Assembly (NCBI RefSeq): GCF_050624435.1
Contig: NC_134535.1
Coordinates: forward strand, 75,698,494 to 75,762,493
Direction: 5' to 3'
DNA from: Tenrec ecaudatus
Lineage: Eukaryota > Chordata > Mammalia > Afrosoricida > Tenrecidae
DNA length: 64,000 bases
This document shows positions 23,036-36,300 of the stretch, piece by piece; positions within the stretch are counted from its first letter, which is position 1, and the number at the start of each line of letters is the position of its first letter. The position numbers and the translations under genes were made by a program. The notes under the pieces were generated by a model. That model was not told the origin of the DNA and did not search any database. It saw nothing but the letters and a program-made list of their open reading frames with translations.

Positions 23036-23205
23036 TAGTGGTTGTGTTGGGCTGCGATTCGCGAGGTCTGCAGTTCGAAGCCACCAGCTGCTCGGGCCGC
23101 GGACTGGGCTTTCTACTCCCAAAAAGTCTGGGAAATGCACAGGGGCAGTCCCACCTTGTCCTTTGGGGTCGCTATGAGTTGGCATCCATTCGATAGCGAT
23201 TTTCC
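23036..23205 (+). repeat. AfroSINE (left arm of inverted pair)
   Basis: GTTGTGTTGGGCTGCGATTC, TTCGAAGCCACCAGCTGCTC, GGGCTTTCTACTCCC and GGTCGCTATGAGTTGGCATC. A relatively CpG-rich copy. Confidence 0.88.
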
Positions 23206-23215
23206 TTTCAACCAA

Positions 23216-23398
23216 ACCTAATCTCAATCCCAATCCCACTGCTACCGAGTCAATTATGACCGCGGGGACCACACAGCAGCCCCCTCCCGCCGAGTCAACT
23301 CTTTGGGAAAGCGGAAAACCTGGTCGTCCCCCCTCAGAGGGGCCGCTGATTTCGAACTACTGACCTTGCAGTTAGACCACGACACCACCAGGTTCCCC
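23216..23398 (-). repeat. AfroSINE (right arm of inverted pair)
   Basis: Reverse orientation: TACCGAGTCAATTATGACCG, GGGGCCGCTGATTTCGAACT, ACTGACCTTGCAGTTAGACC and ACCACCAGG. It ends about 310 bp before the PYM1 exon 1a start codon. Confidence 0.85.
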
Positions 23399-23707
23399 GT
23401 GACGATCACGGAGCTTTTATTGAGCCGCCCAGAGATGTCTGTTGCAACGAAGGGATGAAAGGTCTGCCGTCCTGTCGGTGCCGTCCCCGCTGCGATTCGC
23501 ACCTGTCCCCCCCACTCCTGTAGTGACGCCACGGCGAAGCGGACCCACCCCGCCGACCTCGCCCTGCCCTCTGACCTGCCGGGGCGGCAGCGGGGCTCGG
23601 AGGGCCTTCGTCACCACGCCCGGAGGCTCGGCTCGGAGCCGCCCCGGGGGCAGGGCCAGCGCAGGCCGCTCGCGCACCGGGCCGGCCGGCCCGCAGCCTC
23701 CGGGGCC

Positions 23708-23744
23708 ATGGAAGCCGCGAGCAGCGCCGGAGCGGCGGGAACAG
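23708..23744 (+). CDS. PYM1: PYM1 alternative first coding exon 1a
   Basis: ATG at 23708 starts M-E-A-A-S-S-A-G-A-A-G-T, with one extra base before the donor GTGACG at 23745. Spliced to exon 2 it gives ...[10 protein letters not shown]. This matches the known alternative PYM1 N-terminus in human (begins M-E-A-A-G-S-P). The exon ends in the same phase as exon 1b, so either can be joined to exon 2. It would give a 204-residue protein. Start context gccATGg is strong. Confidence 0.88.
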
Positions 23745-24276
23745 GTGACGGCCGGCGGCGCCCTCCACTCGCAAGGGCCCACGTGCGGGTCTCTGCCTGG
23801 GCGAGTGCGGGCTCGTCTCGGAAAGGGTCAGTGGGGGCTTCGGCGTGCCCGGCGCGTCCCCGGGGCTCCCCGGCCCCGCCGCAGGGCCCCTCCGCAGGCC
23901 GGCGCGGCCCCCCTCGCCTCAGATGCCAACCCCTGTGCCGGGGGCGGGTGGTCTTGGCGCCTTTTCTCAGCGTTTCCGGACTGACGGGGAGCGCCCTGGA
24001 GGACGCGGGGTCTGTGCCTCGGAAGTTCTCTTGGCACCCGCAGGGCTGCTTCACGTGCCGCAGGCGCTCAGGAACGAGAGCGGGAGCGTAAGGGAGCCCA
24101 CGGCCTTTATTAACTTCTTCGGCTTTTCCGACCGGCTGTTCCTCACGCCCCTGTCATGAAATGGTGCACGCTCCCTTTAAGACCAAGATGGTGGCTTGCT
24201 AGGATCAGGACTCCGCTTCCGGTGGGGAGGGGGCGGGACTCCAGCACTCACGCCGGAAGTGGTTTGCGTTTCCAAG

Positions 24277-24310
24277 ATGGCGACTCCCTATGTAACTGAC
24301 GAGACCGGCG
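24277..24310 (+). CDS. PYM1: PYM1 first coding exon 1b (canonical N-terminus)
   Basis: ATG at 24277 in context aagATGg starts [11 protein letters not shown], with one base left before the strong donor GTGAGT at 24311. This is identical to the human canonical N-terminus, which is why this start was chosen. The start codon sits inside a YY1-like AAGATGGCG motif. Confidence 0.96.
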
Positions 24311-27300
24311 GTGAGTGCGGGAGCCGCGGAGCCGCTTCTCCCCGGGCTCTCCGGGCAGGGGTTTGGACTTGGAAAGGGGTCTGTGCCCCGCCCATCCCGG
24401 GGCCCCTCCTTTGCCCCGCCCCCCGGACCGCCTTCCCCATTCATTCTCGTGCGGGGTGTCACCTGCGCCCCCTTCTGGTCTTAGGGCTTTTTTTTGGGGG
24501 GGGTCCTGGCTTCTTCCGGTCACCCAAACCCGGGGGTCCTTCGTTGCTGGTACCTGCTCCAGCACCCTCGCGGGCCTAAAGCTTATCTCCAGCAAAGCAG
24601 GTGGAGCATCCTTCATGTCTTGGATTCCCAGCATGGAGGCTCCTACATTCTCTTCCCTCCAATTCCTGCCTCCTTGCTCCCCTCCCCCATATCAGTAATG
24701 CCTGTTTTCTCCCGTACTCCATCCCCATTTAAATATTTTTTCTTGAAGCGGTGTCTAGCCGAAAGAACTTACTGATATAGTATGTTTCTTACACTTTCTA
24801 CCTCGTTGATTGTTGAGCTACTGAAATCCAGAGACGTGAAGGAAGAGAATTTAATTTTCAGCCTGGGTTTTCTCCCCTTGATGGTACCACCCGTCTCCTT
24901 CTGTGGTGACAAGGGTTGAGGCTGTTAGTTGAAGGTGGGACAAGGCCAATGTGGCCTGTTTTCATATTTGACCAGTTGTAAGAATCCTCTCTTTGGCTCC
25001 TGCAGAATGTCTAGCTTGGCTCCTTGAGAGAGAGAGAGAGAGGGAGTACCTTGTGCCTGTGGTGTGTTATAAACTGAGATTCAAAACTTTTCATCATGAT
25101 TTTGCCGCATCCTAATTGTTTCAGTTTTAGAAACTTATTAATATCTAAATAGGATCCGATCATATATGTGAAAGCAATCTAAACTGCTATGCAAGTGCAG
25201 CTTACTGTGTGGACGCAGTCTTCTGTAGAGATGACACTGTGTTTGCTACAGTACACACTGTTTTGAAATGCATTAGTTATGCTTGCTGCCTGTTGCTCTC
25301 TGGGTTTGTTCTGAACCCTCTTTGTGGTACCTAATGCAATCCAGTTCTTTGCTGCTTTTCCCAACCTCACGTTTTAAAGCAACACAGCCTCTTTCTTTTT
25401 GCCCTCCACCCAGCATCTCTTTCAGTTAGCTCCTTTTAAGGTGTCCGCTGAAGGTACTACTTAACAGGTTAGTATTTATTTTTATCCTTAAACATTTTCG
25501 TTACCTTGACTTAATGAACATCGAGGTATTGCATCTTGCTCTACGCCCACCCCGAGGTAGCTTCTATTTCCTGTGACTTTGGAAAAGGAGAAGGAATCAG
25601 ATTGCTTACCTGACTGCACTCCTGTGGCAAGTATTGTAATGCAGTTAACATTTTCTTTGAAATCAGAGCACCATCTACTACTCAGAAAGCACCCAGGCCT
25701 ATTTGGATGTTTTCTCCTCCGCTCTATATTTCTTGCTATCATAATTCTCAGAGCCGTCAGCCACTTAGTAATACTCTAATCGCATAGTTTCTCAGAAGGG
25801 AGAACGTTGACGGCGGTTTCCTTTTTACGAAGAGACTTCAAAAAGTTCATGGGAAATGACATTATTTCCAAAGCTCCCTATGTCAAAGCAGCTTCACGTC
25901 AGAATCACTACAGCCTGATTCTCACCATGACATTACTGCCCCTCAGATGGTTTCCATTACTTTAGCCTCCTTCTTGGCCACACTCAACTTTTTGGCCCTC
26001 CTTGGGCTCTCTGGCAGCCCTGGTGGCAGAGTGGCTATGGGTTGAGCTGTTAACCACTGGTCAGCAGTTTGAAACCACCAACCAGCCTCCTCTGGAGAAA
26101 GACGGGGCTTTCTACCCCTGTGAAGAGTTAGTCTTGGAAACCCACAAACGCAGTTCTACCCTGCCTGTTGGGTTGCCATGAGTCAGAATCGAGAGTGAGT
26201 TTGTTGGGTTTTTTTAGTTTGAGGCTCTCTGGAAGAGGAGCTCCAGCGGTGCAGTGGTTACAAACCACCAATGCTCAAAACCACCAGCCTCTCCACAAGA
26301 AAAAAGACCCAAGGGTCCACCTAGGAAATCCTACAGGGTTGCTTTACTCTGCCATTAAGGGCCTCTGACTTGGAATCAACTCGACAGCACACGCATCAAC
26401 AACTGATTCCCTAGCTCTGACCCTTCCCAGCCTTCCGAGTCTCAGGCACCTTTGGTGCTGACCAGGTAGACATTTGTGACCAGTCTTTTTTGAAACGACC
26501 TTCTTTGCTTTATTTGTTCATTGGGCTTTTCATACGAATCAACGGTTTTCTGTAGGATTCCAGCCTACTGCCTGTTGTCACAGAAAGAGCTTGAAAGCTG
26601 GTAGAGTTGGGATACCATAATTGTATAACTTCCGCCAAGTTCACGGGTTCTCTCCAGGTTATGTCCTGATTTCCTTGTATTTTCTAACAACAATCCCACC
26701 CCCACCCTAAGTTCTCCTGTTCTTTGTGACTTCATCTTCTATTTCACTGAGAAATACAGATCCATCTTTATTCATCTTTTTTTACCCCCTGTCTGCAGCC
26801 AGTTTTCTTGAATATGGAGTCAAAAACAAAACAAAATAAAACTCACTTCTGTCCATCGATTACAACTCCTAGTGACCCTGTAGAAGTTCTGTGAGTTTCT
26901 GAGACGATAACTCTTCATGGGTATAGAAATCCCTGCCTTTCCCCTGGAGAGCTGCTGGTGGTTTTGAACTGCTGGCCTTGCGGATCACAACTGACCGCCT
27001 AACCACTAGGACACCAGGTCAGCACTTGTTAATTTCATTTCCTTACTACTTATTTGTTCACTAACTCCATGTGGTTTTCATGTTTGGCACCAGTCTCTTT
27101 TCTTTTTTGTGTGTGTATAAGAAAGAGCTTTATATACAAGAGCAATTTATTATTGAGAAAACGTCCCAGTCCAGTCCAGATCAAGTCAGTAAGGCTGATA
27201 TTAGCCCATATGTCTGATGCCAATCTATAAATTCTTCTTCAGACTCACGAAACACATGCAATGATGCCGAATTTAGACAGATCACAGGCCAGTGGGTGCA

Positions 27301-30300
27301 TAGTCTTGTGAATCCACTGAGGGTGGAAGCATCTCAGCACTGATGAGGATCTTCAGGTGGCTCCTCCAGGTCTGGGACTCTCACTACCATCAGCAAAGAT
27401 CCATGTGTCTTGTCAGTAGAGAGGCTCTCGGGGAGTGAGCCTGTGTCCTCCCTCCAGCGAGCTATTTCTTTTGCACCTCCAAATGAGGTCATCCAGCTTT
27501 GACCGATTGACAGGCTAGACCCCACCCCTTCACTCTGAATCCTCAAATTTAAAAAAAAATCATTTTATTAGGGGCTCATACAACTCTTATCACAATCCAC
27601 ATATACATAAATTGTGTAAAGCACATCTGTACATTCATTGCCCTCATCATTTTCAAAGCATTTGCTCTCCACTTAAGCCCTTGGCATCAGGTCCTCATTT
27701 TTTTCCCCCTCCCTCCCCACTCTCCACTCCTTCATGAGGCCTAGATAATTTATAAATTATTATTTTGTCATATCTTGTCCTGTCCGAGGTCTCCCTTCAT
27801 CCCCTTTTCTGTTGTCTTTCCATCAGGGAGGAGGTCACATGTAGATCCTTGGAATTGGTTCCCTCTTTCCAACCCATTCTCCATCTACCCTCCCAATATC
27901 AACTCACACCCCTGGTCCTGAAGGGATCATCTGCCCTGGATTCCCTGTGCTTCCAGCTCCTATCTGTACCAGTGTACACCCTCTGGTCTAGCCAGACTTG
28001 CAAGGTAGAATTCGGATCATGATAGTCGGGGGGAGGGGGGGAGGAAGCATTTAGGAACTAGAGGAAAGCTGTATTTTTCATCGGTGCTACATCGGACCTT
28101 GTGGCACCAGTCTCTTTCCTAAGGTTGCCTGTGCCTTTTCACTCTTGAATGTGGTGCTGCCCTCAAAACTAACCTGACCAAATCAGTGTTTTCCTTACTT
28201 ATTTCTGTTACAGGCATCGTGTTCTAGCCAACCCAAGACCAACTCTTCAGATCATCCACTTTCCAAACAGTTTCACGTTTATAGAAGTTGAGAAAATGAT
28301 ATGGAGCATCCCCTTCTCCATTTCCTGCTCCCCATGTTATTAACATATTAGTATGGTACGTTACTTACAGTGAAATGAACTAGCATATTGATACCAAGAG
28401 AAACTCTGGTGGCTTAGTGGACTACACACTCAGCTGCTAACTGCAAGGCCAGTGGTTCAAACCCACCAGCTTCTCTGCGGGCGAAAGAGGAGTTGCAGTC
28501 TCGGAAACCCACAGAGGCAGTTCTATTCCGTCCTATGGGTCCCTGTGAGTCGGAATCTGCCTGATGACTGAGTTTGTAGTTTGTTTTTATATCGATGCAA
28601 TGTTCTATTAACTAAGGTCTATGCTTTATTCAGATGTCCTCTTTTTTTTTTTTTTTTACATAATGTTATTTTTCTGTTCCAGGATCTCATCCAGGATACT
28701 GCATTACGTTTAGTTCTCAAGGCTCCGTAGGCTGCTCTTGGCTGTCCATTTTTCAGGCTTTCATTCTTTGTATGGTATTGATTATCTGGGGGAGGACTGG
28801 TCAGGGATTTCTTTCAGTGATACCCTGTCTTACTCATTAGGGTGCCTTCAGCAGTCCAGTCAAATCAGCAAGTCTTACAGGAAGCTCTGGACCAGCTCAC
28901 TCCCAGTCACAGAGGCCGCTCAGATGGTTATTACACTCTTTTTGGACACTCCAAAGGGGTCATTTTGATGGCGCTTCTCACAGGACACAGGGTGATCCCA
29001 GCAGTGTATTAGGAAGAAGTTTTCAGAGAAGTGAAATGATACGGGTGCGAAAGGAGGCCAGGGAAGTTGTGCACAGGCCTTGTTTTCCATCCCGGTGCTC
29101 CTGTAACTGCTCATTCTTTGAGGCCAGCAAGAGCTGTCCTGTAAGGATCCCATTGGGGAGACCTAGCCCATCCACCCGGCAGCCCTGGTCTTGGCCTTTC
29201 AGACTTACTTCATTTTTTTTGCAAAACAAGGAACACAATTTGAGTCCCCCGGGGATGCCCAGGCTGCTCTTTTGACGTGGTATCAATGGAAGCACACAGA
29301 ATTATTTGGGGAAGGGTTGGGGAAAACCACCTGCAAAGTATATAGATCTAGATAGACGTGTTGGAGAAACTTTTCATATTTTGATTTTTGTTTAGTAAAG
29401 GTGTGTAGCAGCACTTTTTGACTCACCTCATATTGTCATTTTGTGTACAAGAATTAGAACCTGTTTTAGAAAATAATAGCTCTTGCCATTCAAAACCAAA
29501 CCAAAAAAATAAAGAATACTCTGGTGGGAATTGTTTCACTAAGGATATTCCAAACTTGTTTAATAACTTTTGAGATAGGCTAAAAAACATATTTTTTATC
29601 TACTCTTTTATTCATTATAACCCTCTCTGATAGCATATCCCACAGGGACCCTATATGATGGAGTAGAATTGCCCCATAGGGTTTTCAATGCTGTGAATTT
29701 TTACAGAAACAGATTACCGTATTTTTGCCCTGTGGAGCGCTGGTGGGTTCGGCCAACCTTTTGGTTAGCAGCCGAGTAGTTTAACCACAGGGCCACTAGG
29801 GCTCCTGTATTCCGTTAACATAAGCACAGTTTTTCAGTGTGGTATGCCATGTCTGCCTATACCTTCCAGTGTATAGATTGGCTATCTAAGATGGGCTAAG
29901 ATAGGCTATAGCAGTGTTTTATGTCAACTGTGGAGTTAGACCTGGATTCAAATTGCAGCTACGTAATTGTGATATTTGGATAAACCTTTAACCCCTTACA
30001 GATGGTTTCTTCTTCTGTAACTGATGCTGTCTACCTGATACTTAGATTCAACAAAAGAATTTAATGCCCCTAGGTAATATTAGTGTTAGCTGCAGTTGAG
30101 TTGGGCCCCTGCCTTAACGATGACCCCAACCACATACCAGAATGTGAACTGTTGCCCTGTCTTGTGTTGTGTGTGATTATACATCAGACTATTGTGTCCA
30201 TACGATTTCCACTGGCTGATTTCACAAGTCGATTGTAGGCCGTTCTTCTTGGTTAGACTTAGTTTTGAACCTGGTCAGCATCACAGCAACAGGCAGGCCT

Positions 30301-33300
30301 TCCCTGAGGCTGCTGTGTGCACATCAGGGACAGGAATTGAACCAGAATCTTCCCCATGACATAGCATCCCAATGCGGAACTGATCACAATGGTCTACATA
30401 TAACCCCCTCCCAGGGGGTGGGCCAAATAGTTGCCATTTAGAAGAGACCGTAACCCAGGTAGCGTATGGTTTTCGTTCTAACCTCACAGAATACCTTTTT
30501 CTATGGCAGTGGTTCTCAGCCTTCCTAATGCCACAAACCTTTAATATGTTGTGGTGAATCCCAACCACAAAATTATTTTCGTTGCTACTTCATAACTGTA
30601 ATTTTGCTATTGTTATGAATCTTAATGTTAATATCTGACATGTAGGATGTATTTTCATTGTTAAAAATTGAACATAAGTAAAGCACAGTAAGTAATTACA
30701 CACACATACAAAAGAAATAGGAGCATCCTTGCCATATGTTGGGGTGCTAGCTACAAGGTCAGTGGCTTGAACTCACCACTTACTCCACAGAAGAAAGGTG
30801 AAGCTTTCTGCTTCTGTGAAGGTTTTTAGCTTCGGAAACCCAAAGGGACCGTTCCAGTCTTCCTGGGAGCCACTATGAGTCTGAATCAACTCGATGGCAG
30901 TGAGTTTGTTTGGTTCACACAACCAGCCTTGTGCTCTCTTCTGATTCTTGCACTGCCCCGATGGCCCCTTGTTGTTCCTTTTCTTGGAATGCCTCTTCCA
31001 TTCTCTTTCCGCAGAAGGACAGGCCACTGTTAAACTATTACCATGACTACCATGGAGCCCTGTAAAGCCAACTTCCTAAGAATTTCCTGATCTCCTACCT
31101 CCTCACCTCACCAGACTAGGTGTGATTATATATTCTCTTGGAATCTCTTACCAGTGTTTCTATGTCACTCATGATACTTAAAAATAATTGCTTTGTATTT
31201 GTGTAGTAGTATTTGCCTACATAACCTTTCCTTGCCGCCCGTAGACTTCAAATTTCTGGAAAGTAGGTATCATTTCCCTCATTCTGATAATCCTTATAGC
31301 ACTTAATGTAGTACTTCAACGAAATTCATTGCCCTAGCATCTATGTCGAGTCATAGTGAAGCCTGTAGGACAGGGTAGACTCTCGATGGGAACAGAAAGC
31401 TCCCTCCCTTTCTGCTGCAGAGCGCCTGGTTGTTTCGAACCACTGACCTTGCAATTAGCAGCCCAACACATAACCACTCTGCCACCACATGTGCTCATGG
31501 GATAGTACTTAGGAGGCAATAATAAATGCTTATTGTATTTTATTCATGTGTAGTCTGCCTTCATACCACCCTACTTTTCTTTCTTTTTAAAAAATCATTT
31601 TATTGGGGGCTCCTACAACTCTTATCACAATCCATACATCCATCCATTGTGTCAAGCACATTTGTACATTTGTTGCCATCATCATTCTCAAAACATTTGC
31701 TTTCTACTTGAGCCCTTGGTATCAGCTCCTCAATTCTTACCACCCTACTTTTCAAAAACTAAATAAGAATTTCTGAAGGAGCGAGGCAGGGTTTTCTGGT
31801 CATCTTTCCTCAGTGCTCCTTGTCCTTTTCCTCGCTCAGTACTTAACCTCGTTAGCCACCTGCCTCCTCATCTCTCTTACACTCCTTTTGGCCTCCCTGG
31901 CACCGAACTAGCTTGCTATATTCTTTTTCCTACCAGTGATGTCTTGTTCGTGCTGCCCCACCATTTCTCCTCGAGGAAATTGATGATAATTTTTTTCCAG
32001 AATCATTCTTCCACATTGATCTCTTTTTTGTATTTTCTCTGTGTGGGGAACTGCCTTCAGACCTTACAGTTATTGGCCAAGGCCATCCTCAAATCTAAAT
32101 CTGTGACCTGATCTGCTTTTGTAAGACACCCCTCCCAGGGGCTTATCACTCAGTGCGGATCAACTCGCTTGCCAACCTTGGAGTTCACCTCCTCCCAAAC
32201 TGGCTATTTTGTGAGGCTTACTCTCTCCATAGGAGCCCTGGTGGCATCGTGGTTATGTGTTGCACTGCCAGCCGCAAGGTCAGCAGTTTGAAACCACCAG
32301 CTGCCCTGTGGGAGAAAGACTTGGCTTTCTATTCCGTAATGAGTTAACAGCTGTGGAAACTCAGGTAGCAGTTCTCTGACCTACAGGATTGCTATGAGTC
32401 AGAGTGGACTCCGTGCAGGGCGTTGTTAATCTTGTTAAACTCCTGAGAACAAGGCCTCTTTCAGTTTAAAGGGTTTTTCTTTAAATTGCTATGACTTGAA
32501 GGACACAGATTGGGGATTATAGTATAGCAGACATGGGTGAATGACAAAGTTTATAAGCATCCCTTCAACAACTGTCTGTAATCTGGAGTTTCTGACTCTT
32601 CAAGCTGTTACCTGGAAAGCCTGACGTTGTGCCCTGGTGTGTAATTCTAGGAGTGGGAACCACCAGACTTCTCCCTTGGATGCCAGAGGACGGCACCAAG
32701 ATAACCTGAAATAGGTGCTCCTTTGTGAAAACGGGCTCTTTGTATTGTGGAGGACGCCCGACAGGATGGCCTTCCAGGAAGCCTCTGTCCTGGCTTTTCT
32801 CACACTCCCATCTTTACTAGTCTGAACCTGCTAGCTAGAATTTCCATGCAATCAATTTAAGTAGATGTTTTTGGCATTGTTCCTTTCTTCCTAATTCCTT
32901 ATCAAACCCTGCTTGTCTCGAAGTCATACTTTCACAAAGATTTCTCCCCCCCCCCCCCCACTTTTTACCAGTAGCTTTTATTCTCCTCCAAATAGTTCAC
33001 ATGCTAGAGTGAGCACTGTCATTAGCTGGCTTGTTAACGACCTTCCTCACTAGAATGCATGCTACAAGAGGGCAGGGGCCTTGCTCGCTTGCTGTGTCCA
33101 TTGCTATGTCTCTGGCTCCTGTTACAGTGCTCGGCAGGCACCGTAGTAAGTGCTCAATAAACATTTTAAGTGAATGTGTGAAAGAATGTTCTGAACCATA
33201 TGCCTGACCTCCTCACAGGTATGTGGTTAAAGTCAAATAAGAGACTGCATGTGAAAAGCATCAGGTTAAGCCCACAGTAGTGTTTCCATGTTGTCCTCTC

Positions 33301-36300
33301 TCTAAAGCAAATGTTGGCAGCTTTTAGATCCTGTTGACGCATTCTTCACAGTACATTTCTCTTTCATTTCCCATCCAATAGCCATGGAGACCACTTCAGT
33401 CAAGTCCTGCACATTGCAGCTATTGCAGTCATTTGCTTCACCTTTTGTTTAGGGTAAGGAGCCCTGGTAGTGCTGTGGACTAGTCCTGGCACACTTCAAG
33501 CCCACCAGCCATGCCTGGCCAGAGAGATTGACAGCCTCGGAAACCCAGGGGTGCTAGGAGTAGCTATTGACTTCATGTGACACATTTTCACGTTGATCTT
33601 AGGGCATTACTTTGAACGAACCCTCTGGGTCCCCTTGTTGGCCGTCAGTGCCCTCCCATAGTTAGATTTTTACGGGAGTAGAAAGCCTCATCTTTCTCCT
33701 GAGGGGGCAGATGGCGGTTTTGAACTGCTGACCTTGCGGTTAGCAGCTTAGCAGTCCAGCCCAGCGCATAACCACTTTACTACCAGGACTCACTTCCCAT
33801 AGTTAGGTTTTAGTGGAGATTGCAGGCCCTTTACTTTGACTAGTTTACCCCAGCTGCCTTTCCTGATGCATACTGGATCCTTGGCTCTTCTCCAAACATT
33901 GCACTTAACATTTATTTATTATTTAATTCAGTAATTTTTATTACCGATACTTTAATACAGTAATTCAGACCAATATTTGCTGTCATCAGCTAATGTTTAC
34001 TTTTGTTTGGGGCCGAGGCCCTGCTAAAAAGATCAGAGACACAGTCCCTGTTCTCAGGCACCCAGATCGGTTGAACTTAGAACACGACAAAGGCAAAGAC
34101 CAGTACGTGGGTGCACCAAGGGCTCCTCCTCCTAACCTGGCCAGGGCTCGGGAGTCAGGGAAGAGCAGAGCAATGAACTGTGGTAAGAAGTGAGGGAAGT
34201 GTTCATAAGGCCGAGGGAAGCAGGAGCAAAGAGGCCGAGAGACTGTGGGGAGGGTCTGAGTTTGATATGTCGATAGTTCCCTACCTAGAGCAGAGTGTGC
34301 GTGCAGGAGCCCAGAGGTTGGAGACTCGCACAGGGGGGGCAGGAAGGCCTTTGTGTGCTGTTACCCTGAGGGCGACAGGAATCCAGGAAGAATTTGAAGT
34401 CAAGTGTGACCAGTCAGATCCATCCCTTTCCTTCCTTCCTTTACCGCACTCCCACCTCTCACTTGTGTAAATCTCTCTTCAAAGAGTGCTGGATCTACCA
34501 AGGTTTACAACAGAGCCTTTATGAAATCTTTCCAAATCACCTGGCCAAAAGGAATTTCCTCTGCTCAGATCCTCCAAGCTGTTTATGCTTGACCCTCGAA
34601 AATCATAAACTTTTAAAGCCATCGTAGAACAGCATTATTAAAACTTTTTAATTGCAGTTTTCCAACACATTCCCATTATTGCATGTTCGTTTCTAAACTT
34701 ACAAATAATATGTAAGCTATTTAATGGTTGAAGTCACAGCATATGTACAATTTTATTTTACATTACACTACATGCTGTACTCTTTTATTCTGCATTGTTA
34801 GTCATGTTGATGGGTATACTATATATTTTTAACCATTCTTGTAGAATTGGATATGACTTTTAGCTCTCAGTAGAAAATGACACAACTTTCACGTGGTTCT
34901 CCTTTTCCTGTTGGATCTATTTCGCAAAATCCTCCAGGTTGCGATTGCTGAAACAAAGCATTTTGAATGCTCTCTGCCCTCGATGCCCTCAGCCCTCCCT
35001 GTCAGTGAGTGCACTTGGTCTTTGGTAACCCTCTGGTGCTTTCCTTTCCGTTCTCACTGTCAGTCAGTCCATCCTGCCCTTTATGCCAGGATTCTTGAAA
35101 TCTTTCTGCTAACTTGTTTCCTCAGCCTTCACTCTTCCCCTTTTTAATTTATCTTCTCATCATGCCAGATTAATTGTCCCCAAACCCTGCTTTGAATAAA
35201 GGACATTCTTTCAGCAAAGTACTTGTTGACTGCATTGCTCTGAGCCAGATATTACACTCAGAGTCTGAGCAGCCTCCTTCTTTGCCAGGTCCATGTCTTT
35301 TTCATTTAATTTAGCCCTTTCCCAAAAGCCTGTCTCCAGTCCCTGCCCTCCCTCCACAAAGCCTCTCAGTTTTTTCAGTCTTCAATTTTACCCTGCCTTG
35401 AAGTTCAGGGACAGTGTTTTAGCATTATTTGCCTCATTTGCCAATTAACGTGCATAACCTTTTATGATTATTTATATTTGACAACAATGTATTCCTGTTT
35501 CAAGTAGATTATGAGACCTTTGAGGAAAAGGGCAGGATCTCGGTCTTTGCTTACAAATTCAAAGCCTTGCCCATCACAGCTGGTCCAAGAATGTTGTTAA
35601 TGGCTCTCATTCCCCAGATAAAGTATAAATTTCTTGACATTTAAAACTAGGACAGAGTATTTGGAGGGGAGAGGGGGTAATTTGACTTTCACTTGCTCCC
35701 TAACATCAAATGTCTGACTTACACGGAGCTTCCTGTCCCTAAATACGCCAAGCCCATTCTTCTAGCCATGACGTTCTTAGGTTTGAACAGCTTTGTTTGT
35801 GTTTAAAAATTTTATATTGTGGCCAAAGGAGCCAATTTATTTCATATTTAATTCATGGGTGACCCTAGACTTGACTTTTTACTTAAATAAAATCACTCTC
35901 TTTTTAAAGTAATACAAAAAAGAGAGAATTTTCCATGTTAATGGCTCCAGCCTCTTCCTCTCCCAGGCTTTCCCGCAGGGTAAGCAGCATTATCTAGTGT
36001 GGTCCTCAACCTTCCTAATGGCGTGACCCTTTCACACAGTCCCTCATGTTGTGGTGACCCTCAACCATCAAATTATTCTTGTTGCTACTTCATAACCATA
36101 GTTTTGCTACTGTTATGAATTGAGTGATCCCTGAGAAAGGGTCATTTGACACCCCCAAAGGGGTTGCGACCCACAGGTTGAGAACCGCTGATCTAAAGGC
36201 TTTTGTGGGTCCTTCCAAGGGCCTTCAACACAGACTGACTATTTAGATCTTTCAGAACGGGACAGTGCCGCATGCCAGCAGTTCTTAGAGTGGTTCAGGG

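Larger units (their letters stand above)
23400..24330. promoter_or_regulatory. PYM1 CpG-island promoter region
   Basis: Dense CG dinucleotides spanning both PYM1 first coding exons. Just before exon 1b are CTTCCGGT (24216-24223) and CCGGAAGT (24253-24260), both ETS-type; a GGGGCGGG GC box (24230-24237); and CCAAGATGGTGG (24183). CCAAGATGGCGAC at 24272-24284 is a YY1-type motif overlapping the exon 1b start codon. No TATA box is seen. A very short upstream frame (ATG at 24188, stop at 24200) precedes exon 1b. This is a typical housekeeping promoter; it could also serve DGKA transcripts on the opposite strand. Confidence 0.75.
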
